Positions 34,800 through 46,087 of a DNA stretch of 64,000 bases are shown here, piece after piece. This stretch comes from Mucidula mucida (taxonomy: Eukaryota > Basidiomycota > Agaricomycetes > Agaricales > Physalacriaceae). The notes under the pieces were generated by a model. That model did no database searches. It had not been told where the DNA came from and saw only the letters and a list, made by a program, of their open reading frames with translations. The stretch lies in assembly GCA_015501055.1 (NCBI GenBank), contig JADNYV010000040.1, positions 186,001 through 250,000 on the forward strand. Reading direction: 5' to 3'. Positions within the stretch are counted from its first letter, which is position 1. Each line of letters starts with the position of its first letter. The position numbers and the translations under genes are program-made.

Positions 34800-36707
34800 T
34801 CAGTCCACCCTTCTAGGAATGTTGGGGACCAATGCCCAGAGCCCCAACATAAAAACAAGCATACCCACAACCCTTGTAGTCTGTCAGAGGGACTTTGGAG
34901 GAGAACGCATCACTCACATGGGTTGCAAGGTTGAGATTCCCGCCTTATTGGCCACGGCACCAGTAATGAAAGGAAGAATGGCACTCCCGGTCTGGCCGAG
35001 ACTCGCAATCCACCCAATACAACCAGCGAGAAGCCAGCGTGGAAGGACACGCCCCGCGTACGACATAAGAATGGGATACATAGGTCCAAGGACGAAGCCG
35101 ACGAATGATACTGCGACGGCTCCACCAATCAGTGACGGCACGAACCAGACGACAAGTTCAAGTCTATCAGAGGTACTCAGTATCGAAGCTTGACACGTAT
35201 AGCTTGACTGCTCACCCTATGGCGATAGCAGTATACAAGAACATGGCAATTCGATCGCCCAGCTATGTGAGGCGCCTGGGTGTTCGAAATGGCATGTTTG
35301 AAGACCAATGCTGCTGACCTTTTGATTAACCCAGAGCAGAACTAGACGGCCCAGCATCAGGCCTATAGATTCGTCAGTGCGAGACTCAAAAAATACGGAT
35401 ATCTGCTTACCTCCGAAGAAACCAGAGGAAATATACCCGGACGACGCCCCACCTCCACGTACAGTTTGAATAAACGTAACAATCCAACCTTGAGAGACGA
35501 TCAGCGCATGTAGCGCCTCGAGGAAGCAACGCGTACCACCTATAGTCACTTCTGCGCCAACATAAACCATTGTGAATGCGGCGAGCAGATGGACAGTCTT
35601 CAGTCCAATGATCTGCTTGATCTTTCCGTGCTCGTTGGAGCCACGTTCACCTGCAGGTAGACCGACTCTGGCAAGACATGCTAGAACATGAATTCATCCT
35701 CGGCTCAAACGAATCTTGATCAACACCGTACCATCAAGGTCCCTCCACTTAAAGGTGAACCCAAGCATGGCAGTATTAATGAGTGCAAGTCCAAGAGAGA
35801 CTAGATAATGGAACGACCAGTGTTCCATAGTCGAAAATTGCGTCGCTACAAGCGGAGATGCAAAAGCACCAGCACCTGAATGAGGTGTCAGGAGGATATA
35901 GATGTACCACTCCCCCACGAACCATATGAAGCTTGCAGAAGCATCATTTTCATCTCTGGATCGTCCTTCAGGCTTGCGACATAAGTAACTGCTTGAGCAT
36001 CCTAGACAGATGCAAGAGATAAGCCAAGACTGTATCAATATCGGAAAGAGCATCACTACCTGCAAAGACAGGCCAACACCGTTGAGAACGAATAGGGCGG
36101 CATACGCAGGAAACGGTAAAGCAGCGGACTGAAGGGAGTATACGACAACTTGACAAATTGAAGCTACAATCGAAGAGACGCGTATCAGCCTAGTGCAGAG
36201 TTGCAGAAGCCGGGGGCGTCTGACCGAAGAAGACGACTTTGCCGAAGCCAAATTTATCGGTCAAGGGCACGTTCATGAATGCTCCCGCGAGAAATCCCTA
36301 GAGACCGACGTTGAACCGACGATTGAACGAGGCAGCGGAAGACTTACGACGCAGGCCATAACGAATATCAGTGATACAATGATGAAGTTGATCTACTCTG
36401 ACGTTGGCTTGCGTACACAAAGGGTCGACTCACAGTCCGGACGTACTTGGTAGACCTCTTGCAACCGTGGTATAAGCGGACCAGAGGTTCCATCGTTCCA
36501 CCCAGACAGCATTTTCAACCAACAGCAAGCAGCAAATTGTGCGATTGACCGAATCCTGTGTCCGCTGGGAGGATTCTCTATACGGCTTTCGACATCTTCC
36601 CTTAGTTCCTCTTCCGTGATATTGACTGATTTTCGTGAGATTGTGTCGAGTTCTATCACTTCCGTTCCAGAGACGCGGTCTGTGAGGTGGATGTCGTTCC
36701 CTGTCAT
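34800..36707 (-). CDS. MFS transporter, tandem copy 2
   Basis: Paralogue of the 32022-33925 gene with the same exon order. The start is MTGNDIHLTDRVSG at 36707. FAACCWLKMLSGWNDGTSG and PLIPRLQEVYQV open the membrane domain. GWIVTFIQTVRGGGASSGYI, FVGFVLGPMYPILMSYAGRV and LPRWLLAGCIGWIASLGQTG lie near the end, and the last exon reads VVGMLVFMLGLWALVPNIP. The N-terminal acidic tail (ITEEELREDVESRIE) differs from copy 1, while the core is strongly conserved. No break was noticed. Tandem duplication with divergence suggests an old event. Substrate unknown. Confidence 0.87.
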
Positions 36708-37084
36708 GATGTGAGGTTGGAGATAGTCGTGAGAGAAGTTGTGTAGGAAGTACCAACTTATATCTCCGAGGTTATTCCAGATCACGTGGTGCGCGCGTCC
36801 TTGAGAAAGTTTCGTAAGCATAAGGATCTAGATACATGGGTAACTTCAGCTAAGCAAGACATACAGCATCTATCTGAAGATCCTAGTGCTGAGTGTTTTC
36901 ACCTGTTGAGCTCAATTGTGGCCATTATCATGATTGCCCCAATTACTTATGCACGGTTGGGCCGGGGCCGGGTTACAACTTACAAGTTTGTATATTCGAA
37001 GGAAAACATTACAATAGATGGTAGTACCATGGAGTCGTGTAAGAGTAGAATGCTGCAGCCTCGTTTGAGGCAGCGGGGTACCAG

Positions 37085-38062
37085 TCACCCGCACAAATAC
37101 CGCTCGGTAGTCTTGGCCGTTTGTAGTAAGCGGCGCTGGCAGAGGACTCGATCAACTTCATCCCACATCTCACAATTCGTTGCGAGCCATGACTTTGGCT
37201 CTTCATTTCCGTACCACCCCACCCCGGGGATATCCAGGACACATGTACTATACCAGAGGAGAACAGAGCGATTATGTGAATCGTCAACGGCTGCAAGAAA
37301 CATAGAAAAGTTCTTGCGCATCTCAGCGATTAAGTCTTCGGATAAGGCCTGCTCCAATTCAGCTTCGGTGAACCAGTCACCCTCGACGGCGATGATGAGA
37401 GCCTGAAGTGAAGGCTGAGCGGCAGACAACAACTTTCTGAGCATAACAACGAGATCACAGGTTTCTAGGTCCGTTTCCATGTCTCCAAAGTAAGGAAACT
37501 CGTTCCAGTAATCCACTGTGATCAGGAGATGCGTGAGCTTTGAGCTCGCCCGAAGGATGCTTTGCACTATCGGAATATTCTCCTCACTCGGATATGTAAT
37601 CTCGAGGTGCGACACCTTGTGCGGCATGAAAGGAAAATACGCAACAGCCTTTGGGAGAGAGAGAGCAAGATATTGGAGGTTCTCCAAGGCATAAATATGC
37701 TCGAAAGGAACATTGTCAGGTGTGCTGAAAATTGCCAGGTTTTGCACCGCTGTGCAGTGAGACAGGATATAAGTGATACGCGAGAAGGAGTTGCCATCTT
37801 CAGATAGGCACAGAACTTTGACATTCTTCGCCATGAAGCCCGGATCGGTGTGGCTCCGCGACTCGATTGTCCTCATGAATAAACGACAATCCTTAGCGCA
37901 TGTGATTTCGACGGAGTGATACAAGAGGGGATCAATCCACTGGCGAACATGTTTTGACACCAAGACGAGCTGGCGCGCTGTCGACTGGTCCCAGAATGAG
38001 GCGACCTCCAAAATGTGGCGAGCAATGTCAACAGGGATATCGGGGAACGAAGAAGGATCCAT
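37085..38062 (-). CDS. F-box-like protein
   Basis: Intact, intronless frame of 325 residues. The N terminus, SFPDIPVDIARHILEVASFW through LVLVSKHVRQWIDPLLYHSV, matches the F-box-like motif typical of the many mushroom F-box proteins, which recruit substrates to SCF ubiquitin ligases. The rest alternates short hydrophobic segments (ALENLQYLALSLPKAVAYF, KVSHLEITYPSEENIPIV) like a degenerate leucine-rich repeat fold. Substrate unknown. The start at 38062 is the only good ATG. Confidence 0.8.
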   Translation of the reverse strand: MDPSSFPDIPVDIARHILEVASFWDQSTARQLVLVSKHVRQWIDPLLYHSVEITCAKDCRLFMRTIESRSHTDPGFMAKNVKVLCLSEDGNSFSRITYILSHCTAVQNLAIFSTPDNVPFEHIYALENLQYLALSLPKAVAYFPFMPHKVSHLEITYPSEENIPIVQSILRASSKLTHLLITVDYWNEFPYFGDMETDLETCDLVVMLRKLLSAAQPSLQALIIAVEGDWFTEAELEQALSEDLIAEMRKNFSMFLAAVDDSHNRSVLLWYSTCVLDIPGVGWYGNEEPKSWLATNCEMWDEVDRVLCQRRLLQTAKTTERYLCG

Positions 38063-38260
38063 TGAGAGAGCAAAGAGATGTTCAGTATGTGTGTGTGTTC
38101 ATCTCTTAGAACAATCACGACCTAGCCTGGCGAGGGCGGCTCTAATAGTTGCGGTACTGTCTCGTGAACTCGACATGCACTATAGAATCACGACCACCGT
38201 CTGTACCAGGCACATTGGCTTTGGCTTTGGCTATCCAGAGACATTGTCAACCTAGCAGTA

Positions 38261-38602
38261 GTGGTCCTCAATTTGCGTTTTATCTGCGCGTTTTAGTTCT
38301 TGGCACTGCTGATGGCCATCAATGCCATCATGTCCCGGTGGTAACGCGTGAGATCTTGAGATGTGGCGGCACTGGCGGGAAAGCGCTAGGTGGCGCCTGA
38401 ATCAATCCCGTTTTCTGAAGCTTCTTCGGATGTGGCAGCCGGCGATATGAGAAGAAGTGAACATGTACTCGATGTGTTCGCTCTGGCAGGAGTTGTCGAC
38501 CTCGAGGGGCGGCTCGAAGGGTCTCTGTGATGGCTGGTGATGGCCATCATTTCTTCCCTGGTTAAAACGCGCAAAAAAAAAAAACGCTAAATTGAGGACC
38601 AC
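38261..38602. mobile_element. MITE with TA target duplication (Tc1/mariner-type)
   Basis: Terminal inverted repeats start GTGGTCCTCAATTTGCGTTT at 38261, and the complement of the same sequence (AAATTGAGGACCAC) ends at 38602. Similarity of the arms runs inward about 60 bp with gaps, including a shared GATGGCCATCA. The element is bounded by TA on both sides (38259-38260 and 38603-38604), the hallmark of Tc1/mariner insertions. It is 342 bp with no transposase. Confidence 0.8.
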
Positions 38603-38619
38603 TAGTGTCACCCTGGCGG

Positions 38620-39236
38620 TAGTGTTGCTGCGAGGCGAGTTGAGTTTTCCTCAAGGAAGGGGACCGGGGTTACCTCAACTTGAGCAGCTCAAGTCGAGAT
38701 CAAGGTCAAACCGAGCTACCTTGAGGCGACCACCCAAAATAGCAATCGGCATCTCGGCCTATTGTTCCCACTGTTCTTACTTGTTTTGCTCTGAAGCTCA
38801 CGACATGACGCGATATTGAAGGTTATATGTATATAGAATGTATATATGATGATAATACGGTGAACTACACTATTCTACTGAGCATTATTAATAAGGTTTG
38901 TAAGTTCGTCTATCTGGCCTCGAGCCTGCTGGGCACTGCCACCCGCCTAAGGTATAAGGAGGCGGCGGACAATCTCAACAGTTGTTGCAATCTTGGCCCC
39001 CTGAAGTAGCATAGTAAGAAAGTGATGATATTGAAGTAAAACTATGCGGTGGTAGTGGTAAGAAAGAGACAATCAGTATTCAAACTCCGACCATCAGGTG
39101 CCGGACTGAATGCAGCAGTGAGGTAAGGCAAGGAAGCGAGGCCATCAAAACTCGAGCCCTCGACTGCCTAATCCGTCAACGAGGTGAGTCGAGTTGAGCT
39201 CAGCGTTCGAGCTGCCTCGGACTCGCGGCAACACTA
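38620..39236. mobile_element. Non-autonomous hAT-type element 1
   Basis: Inverted termini TAGTGTTGCTGCGAG (38620) and its near complement ending GCGGCAACACTA (39236) are flanked by a perfect 8-bp duplication, CCTGGCGG, at 38612-38619 and 39237-39244. An 8-bp target duplication and TAGTG-like ends are typical of hAT elements. The element is 617 bp and has no transposase. Subterminal regions are full of short GAGTTGAG/CTCAAGTCGAG-like repeats, possible transposase-binding sites. Its relative is at 50563-51210. Confidence 0.85.
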
Positions 39237-39647
39237 CCTGGCGGACTCACCTATTGTTTTCTATTAATTAACACCCGATATTCGCAAAAATGCTATTGCG
39301 TCGACATTGAAATGGTTACTCTCGTGTGTTCAACAACGTCTTGCATCTGTTGTAGACTCTCGCTAGTCACGAATCGCCAGACACTCTAATTCAACAAGCC
39401 CTCTCCCTCGTCATCGCAGGCACTTTGCAAATGCTTTTACAAGTGGTGACATCATTAAGCCGCAGCGGAAATTAAGCTGCGCGTCTCCACACCATCTGTT
39501 CGCGTTTCCATCATGACCGCGTCAACACTCCTCTCTGACGTTTCATGACGCGAAGTCCTACTGACTGCCTTTATAAGTCGCGCACTACGGGAAGGGAACG
39601 ATTTTATCGCTTAAAGCCCCCACATTTCCGACCACAACTCTACTACA
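39237..39647. other. Intergenic, upstream of the 39648 gene
   Basis: No gene is seen. A TATAAG box about 75 bp before the ATG (CCTTTATAAGTCGC, near 39570) probably serves the next gene. Confidence 0.45.
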
Positions 39648-40052
39648 ATGTTTGGAAGCACCAGTACCGCCCGCCGCTCCCACCACCACACTACTACCCA
39701 CGGCACAACCCACCATTCTACTGCCCCTCGTACACACCGTCGCCACTTCTGGCAGCGTAAAGATCGCGATCGCGTCGCAGGAGGATACAGTACGTCTTTA
39801 CCCAATGCTTTGCTATGAAGGTCAGGCCAACCATATTTTTAGAGGCTGCCTTGACGAACCCCAACACAACCCACGACGGTAGAAAGCACGCTAAACACGA
39901 ATTACATAAGATGGTAAGTTGATTTCCTGTGTTCTGACGTTGAATTAATCGTTGTGTAGGGTCGCAGCAGCCACGTTCCCTTTATGACCAAGGTCAAGCG
40001 TACGCTGGGTATTCGCAGCACTCCTCGCCGCGAGCAGCATGTACATTACTGA
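39648..40052 (+). CDS. Small conserved basic basidiomycete protein
   Basis: Three exons (39648-39789, 39843-39913, 39960-40052) give 101 residues in one clean frame. A His/Thr/Ser-rich N terminus (TTTHGTTHHSTAPRTHRRHF) leads to a conserved core DRDRVAGGYKAAL, NPNTTHDGRKHAKHELHKMG and SHVPFMTKVKRTLGIRSTPR. I recognise this pattern from mushroom genomes but know no function. It is very basic, so nucleic-acid or membrane contact is possible. Confidence 0.75.
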
Positions 40053-40356
40053 GTTCGACATCGTCATAATGTTTTGAACCTGCTTGAAGTTGTAGCCCTC
40101 TATACACTCTATGTATTTTTACACCTTTTATGATACCTAACAATTATTGTATCGATGATTTAGTATACAACAGCTTCTGTACACGACGCGTTGCATGGAT
40201 CGCGCGCGGAGTCACACATCTATCACATCACTTAGAGCGATACTACCGTGACCACCTCTTCACCTCAAACAACTCTGAGAAACGTTGCGACGGTCTGAAG
40301 CGTTCTATGCGTGCTGATATTATCTGAATCTGCAAAGTATTCATGTCTTACAGAAC

Positions 40357-41117
40357 ATGCCATATCTTCCCCCCTTTATAGAACGTCTGCCGCTGTTTTT
40401 TCGGCCACCCTTCTGCTTTGGATATCATGGCTACATGGCTTTCGGGGACATCTCTTTCTTGTTCAGACATTGTCTGCGCCCTTGGCGGATCCTTTTCATC
40501 ATGTACTTCCCCTCCCATGGCGTTTACGAAACCCTACGCCGCTTTCCGTGCCCGAGCTTATTCAAGCGCCAAACGACCTTATCTACAGACGGCACGACAA
40601 CCTCATCTACGTACGCAACCTCACTCTGTTCAGGCTCAGGGATACACGTATCCGCTCGCTCTACCGCCTCTGCACGCAACACCACGTCGAAATCGTGCAC
40701 GAGGCGACGTATATATAGCACCGACTTGAATGGTCGATCGAAGATTGGCCGGATCCAAAGGATCCTGACCCGGTGCGATATTCAGTATCAGCCGGCATAA
40801 GTCGAGTCGTTCAACTGGAGGCTAAACATGGGCATATGTCGAGACCTTTCAAAGTTTATCCGTAAGACTCGCGCCGAGCGTGTACCGGAGCCGTTTGTGT
40901 CCGCGCCTTCCTGGGTGGCATCCGTGCCTCCTTCGCCGGAGCGCGTCGTCCTTTTCAAGGGGCGCGTTGGAGTCTCGCGGCCTTACTTTGAGAAGCGTAA
41001 TATACATGGATCGACTGGTTCTCTCGCATGGATAAGGTTTGTCTTTTTTGACACGCAGATGGGTCTACTGACGAGATCTTCAGATTCCTGAAGGAGTCGC
41101 GCCTGGTTCGAGACTAG
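40357..41117 (+). pseudogene. Conserved basidiomycete protein, frameshifted
   Basis: Pieces of one protein appear in three frames in the right order: LIQAPNDLIYRRHDNLIYVR with HHVEIVHEATYI, then LEWSIEDWPDPKDPDPVRYS, then SFNWRLNMGICRDLSKFIRK through PSWVASVPPSPERVV and PYFEKRNIHGSTGSLAWI. An intron near 41036-41083 leads to the TAG at 41115-41117. I recall this domain (WxxEDWPDPxDPDPxRY) from mushroom proteins of unknown function. At least two one-base shifts are needed, near 40720 and 40805. The start is unclear; MPYLPPFIERLPLFF at 40357 is plausible. Either a decayed gene or misread bases. Confidence 0.55.
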
Positions 41118-43450
41118 GCGGCTCCTCGAACTTGGTTTCACGGACCGGGATGATAGAAGTCTATGTCGCCCGTTTATGTGGCGGGCTTCAAAGAGGCAGA
41201 CGATGATGAATCCGCCAAAAACGACGAGTTTTGACGCCCCGTGGTTCTGAAAGATGGGGTCTTGCGCCATCAACGACGACACGCTAATAGTTTTGTGCTT
41301 GGTGTGAGAGGTAACTGAGCATGGATGAGGCGCGATACCGTCCGCCTTTGAAATCTCGGAGGACATTATGCAAGTACTAGGGACTCTCCAATGCGCCGTA
41401 CACTATGTTTTAAGGGATTCCCCACGCTGATCTGCTGAATCGAGGTCACTCAAGCGTATGACTTATCTCAGCCTCGCGGCTTGTCTTGCTTTCTAAGGGT
41501 TGATGTTCACTCGGCCGATATCAACACAGGTATCTATAGACCTTTGAGTACTACTATTGGACCCAGCTTAACTCGCCACATGAACAAATGAATCATCTTG
41601 ATATTCCAGCTCGATCTCACCTTTCTGCATGCTCATTCGGTCTCCTTGTATAGTGGTTTACAGCTGCGACAATCTCTACTGATTCACGCAACAGTAAGTG
41701 CAGGATATGAAAGGAACACGCTGGCATTGGTGCTACAATATCTATGTGAATGGATGAGCTAAGAAATTCTACTCACACTTGTCTACGCGCCACATTAAAG
41801 GTAATTTCTACGCATCAACAACTCCCAGAGTCATGGCTTTGTGGCTGGAAGATTCAAAGAAGCTGCAGCGATATGGAGCCGGCTACCGGGACGGTTCTTC
41901 CCGGGCCGTGCGCCACACCTAATCGTCGAGTCCAGGCGAATTACACGTTGGCGTGCAATAAGTAATGCAGGACAGAAATAGGCGGCTAGACTCGTGAACC
42001 TAGAACACTCCCCCGAGTCCGCCTTTGTACTCGAGTGTACGTCAACGATCAAGTGCTACCAGAAATCTGATATTGAGCGTCTTGACTTGAGATGGTCTTC
42101 GCGGGAAAGAGTCTAGATTGTGACGAGATTTCGTTGGGTGTTGAGCCCCGTACCAAGCAAGCGAAAGACTAACTCTTCTCCGCAATTGGATCGTGTAAAC
42201 GCCCTCTGCCCAGATGATGCTTCGGAAGGCGGTGGACCTGTTTACCGGTGATTTACAACAGTATACAATGACGGGGGCTGTGGTAGACCTCCACCATCTT
42301 CCTGACAATGACATCAAACCCGGTGTTGTTCCCCATGGGCATCGTGGAATAGTGAGAATGGTGGTTGTCCGTCAACACGACTACTGTCGTGAGGTCTAGC
42401 CCCGAGAATCAGTTCCGTCAGATTGGGGAACAGTTGACGAAGAATGGTTGTCTTCTACTTACTTTTGTTTTGTGCCCTGGTCGACGAATGATGCAATGAT
42501 ATGCAGGGAATTCCCCGCGAATAGAGATCTGAAATTGCCCTTTCAGGTGTTCTCTCCTCGGTTTGTCTGTATTGGTCTGGACAGCTGACTGGGTTCAGCA
42601 CTCTGTCGTCCACACCTGCCGTCATCACGAGTGTGATGTCGCGAACTGAATAGGATCTCGACAGCTGATAGGGATTTCTCATTTATAGAATGAGATGAGA
42701 GCAAACCAAAGATAGCGTCCTTGGGGAATTGAGTTTAGTTCAAAGAGAGGTGGAAGCGCGAGCGATATTGGAATGAATGGCGTGCGATCAGATCTTAACG
42801 ACGCGCGTCCCCGTGTTCGTCGCCCGATATGCATGACGCAAGACACGCCTGTAGAGCGTGCATGTGTCGAGCGCACGACAGATAAATGATGTCTGTGAGA
42901 AACTGTATTCGGATAACCCAAGGCGAGTCGTATCACGAGTGATCAGCATTCGCAACTCCTGTTGAAACAGGCCCAGAGTGGAGGACCCCACAGCACATCA
43001 GGCAGGCAAGGCTGGAGAAGATGCGGGGTGAGCGTATCACATGAGTAAAAGTGTACATGTTGGGCAAAGTACGAGGCTGTAGATACAGATCTGGCCCGAT
43101 TGATCTACCTGTGGGCTTCGCGAATCGCCGGTGACGAAGAAGGACGACCGGTGGTGTGCGAGCGGGCGTGACCGAGCTGGACAAAAGGCTGGCAGAGGCT
43201 GGCCAAAAGGCGGCAGAGCGCGGCTTCCTGGATGCAGACAGCGGAAGGCCTGGAGAGGCTCTAGATCTCGCATGTTCTCGAAGGGGAAGGTTATCCTCGG
43301 AGTGGGACGGAAGAAAGTGTTGCGATTGGCCGGACCGGTGTTATTATTCGGGAGACTCACGTGCCTGCTATCGCATTTCCCTTTTCATCCGCCACTTTAA
43401 TCAATGCGTACATTCTTCCCTCCCTCCACAACAAACACGTTCTTGTCGCC
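41118..43450. other. 2.3 kb without a supported gene
   Basis: Only short frames are seen. One on the minus strand (41260 to about 41110, MAQDPIFQNHGASKLVVFGG, then a hydrophobic span) could be a small membrane protein overlapping the previous 3' end, but I would not annotate it without transcript data. Nothing else was noticed. Confidence 0.4.
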
Positions 43451-44085
43451 ATGAGCTTATCTGTCGACGACCTCGTCTCTTCGTTTTCCTCGAGCCATAT
43501 AGGCCAGGAGGCTATGGATCTAGCCGCATTGCAGGTGAGCTGGTCGGCCCCGATACTCGTCTCAGTGGCCTAACAATCTTGTCCAAGGCGCAACTATCGC
43601 AGGCGCTGTTCACACAGCAGATCCCGAAAGAATCCTACTCACCTCATCGGTGTAATACCCCCACGTCACGTACTCCGTCGAGCAGCTTCAGCTGGGGTCA
43701 GGCTATGGACGCCCACCGTCGACAGTCCGCCGACGAGTTCATGCGCGACTCGGACGACATGGAGGACGAGCGCATGGTTGAGGACCTCCTCGTTCCGTCG
43801 TCTCCCGGCGGCAGCAAGACGCGCAAATCCGCGTCGGACTCGTCGCTGTTCACCTCCACCGATCCGTTCTACATCGCCCAGCTGCAGGCCATGCAGCAAA
43901 ACGCGCCCCCGCAATCTGTGTTTACCCAGTTCGGTCGGCCATCCCAGCACTCCCCGTTCCAAAATGCTCAGCAGCAGCAACAGCAACAATGCTTCCAGCA
44001 GCCGCGGGACAGCTTTGCATCACAATCCATCTCTATAGATACACACTCCTACCTCTTCGCGACATCAGCCGCGTTTGAGCGCTAG
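43451..44085 (+). CDS. Conserved basidiomycete protein of unknown function
   Basis: Two exons (43451-43534 and 43588-44085) give 193 residues. The N terminus MSLSVDDLVSSFSSSHIGQE through MDLAALQAQLSQALF, the CNTPTSRTPSSSFSW block, the acidic MEDERMVEDLLVPSSP block, TTDPF-like STDPFYIAQLQAM and the final TSAAFER are conserved in mushrooms as I remember the family. A short Gln run (CAG/CAA, about 43972-43992) precedes the end. It looks like a disordered regulatory protein. Function unknown. Confidence 0.75.
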
Positions 44086-44948
44086 CCATCTCCGACCTTT
44101 TTTCCATCTGTGATACACTGATAGACCTGTTCTATCCCCGGCGTCATTTACGATCGGGTGTATACCTCGCCCAATACCCGAGGCATTGTAGCATCTTTTT
44201 TTAATTCTTAGACCTCCCCACTGTACTTTACATCTCACTTGTACAATAGCATTAAGGATTTATGCCTATGTATAGCTGGAAATAATCATTCAGCCTCCGT
44301 CTTGACAGCGCTAAGCCGGTTCCGTCTGAGCGTACTCCTATTCAAACCAACGTTTCCATTTACGCGAACATCCTATCAGACACGGCGTTAATCTTTCAAA
44401 ATCGTGCCGAACGCCCTGCAAGTGGGCCAAGCATCTCCCGAGCTGTTATTCAGAACGACGTCCGCGTTGGTTGTAACTTGTCTCGTGTTCGCTATAAACG
44501 TTCTTCCCGAATCCCCATGCAGGCCAAGGCCCCGCCCGCGAACCATTACCCACAGCGGAAAATAAACGTATCGCGGGGCTCCAAGACACGACACGTACGC
44601 GTTGCGACACGCCGTCTACAAGCGAATTACGGGTGAATACGCGCGGTCCTCCATAATTCCGCGTCACGGAAATATGCGCACAATTCATGGATAATGGCGC
44701 TCATCGCCAAGCATTGATTTGGTGAACAGCGAATAGCAAAAGCGTATTTGGTATATATAGCAAAAACGTCCAAGATATGTCGTCGAGCTTATCGTCCAAC
44801 CTAAGAGGGAAGATTTCATTATCCGTTGCCTTGAGTACAATCCAAACCATGCAGTACAGGTAATATAAATGTGGGGGGCCCAGTCGTCAATACTTAATGT
44901 TTCGTTAGTCAAGCACGGAGAAGATCAACAACGGAAACAGACATACCA
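44086..44948. other. Intergenic between convergent genes
   Basis: An 860-bp stretch between convergent stops. No supported gene. It contains the 3' flanks of the 43451 gene and calcineurin B. Confidence 0.45.
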
Positions 44949-45838
44949 TTAGAACAGATCCTCCAACGTCATCTGCTTTACAATGTCCTGAACAAGTGTG
45001 GGCATCAATGTCTGAAAATATGAAAGGAGCTCACTGTGTTGGACACCATCAGCGCAAACTCTTCAAAATCTAGTTTTCCGTCCCCATCCCGGTCTGCCTC
45101 CATTATCGTCTTGTCGACGATCTGTTGTAATTGTTGATCCTGAACAAAAAGACATGTATAGTGATGAACATTTGAGGAACAGGGACGCGCACCTTCAAGT
45201 TATTACCAACCATCATCTTGAGCACAAGAAATAGCTCCCCGTTTGAGATATACCCGTCCCGGTCCATATCATACACCTTGAATGCAACTACGCCAATCGT
45301 ATGAGCTGCCGGACAATAATAGGGAGATTAGGACGACTTGCACTTTAATTTCTCGTCCCGCCCTCCTCGACTGCTGAATGCACTGAGACCGCCCACGAAC
45401 TCCTGGAAATCAACAGTCCCACCACCGCTAGACACCAAATGAGCCGACGAGACATTGAGACTGGATCCGCACGCACTCTTCGTCAAAGATGGCAATCATC
45501 CGCGATGCCAATGGGTTGGACGCAATCTGGGGTATCTGTAGGAATTCGTCGCGATCTATTGATCCAGACCCGTCGCTTGAGACGGTTGAGAGGCTGTATA
45601 GAAGCCTGCGAGGTGTAAACGGACCTGTCGAGCTTCATGAACCGCTTCTTCAGGCGCTCAAGCTCTGGCTGTGTGACTGCACATCTCTTGGGTCAAATAC
45701 CGTGATATCGTGGCGCAAATACGTACAATTCGACTTTCTCTGCATGTCCTCCATGAATTGAGATGCTGCCCATGAGGATTAACCTTGAATATGCGACAAC
45801 GACGAGCTGTGGAGAGCGGACGAACGTGATTGACCCAT
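44949..45838 (-). CDS. CNB1: Calcineurin regulatory subunit B
   Basis: Calcium-binding partner of the calcineurin phosphatase, governing stress and cell-wall signalling. The start [17 protein letters not shown] at 45838 carries the N-myristoylation Gly and is rebuilt across a 60-bp intron. Four EF-hand loops are visible: [39 protein letters not shown] and [13 protein letters not shown]. The C terminus is [12 protein letters not shown]. There are eight exons, all joining in phase. One intron (45288-45341) uses a GC donor, GCAAGT; a GT alternative breaks the KLKFAFKVYD segment. About 175 residues, normal for the family. Divergent from MSS1, 249 bp away. Confidence 0.95.
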
Positions 45839-46087
45839 ATTGACGAGATCCTAGGCGGTGTTGGCGGCGGTATTTTTGAAGAAATGGACAAGTCGGCAAG
45901 GGGGTACGTAGAAACCAAGTTGGTGAGGAGAAGAAGGAAAGGGCCAGAGACGCCGTAGCTCAACAGGAAATGATGGGCGGCCACGTGCCGTCAATCAGCC
46001 GTCATTAACGGCGACGACGACGACGAGCAGCAAGCCGCACCGCAACACAGCGACCGGACAGCAAACGAAGCAGTCGGAGAAAGGCAT

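Noticed and set aside
41104..41120. GCCTGGTTCGAGACTAGGC, looking like a T-arm
   Set aside because: It reads as the last codons of the 40357-41117 gene and lacks the rest of a tRNA.
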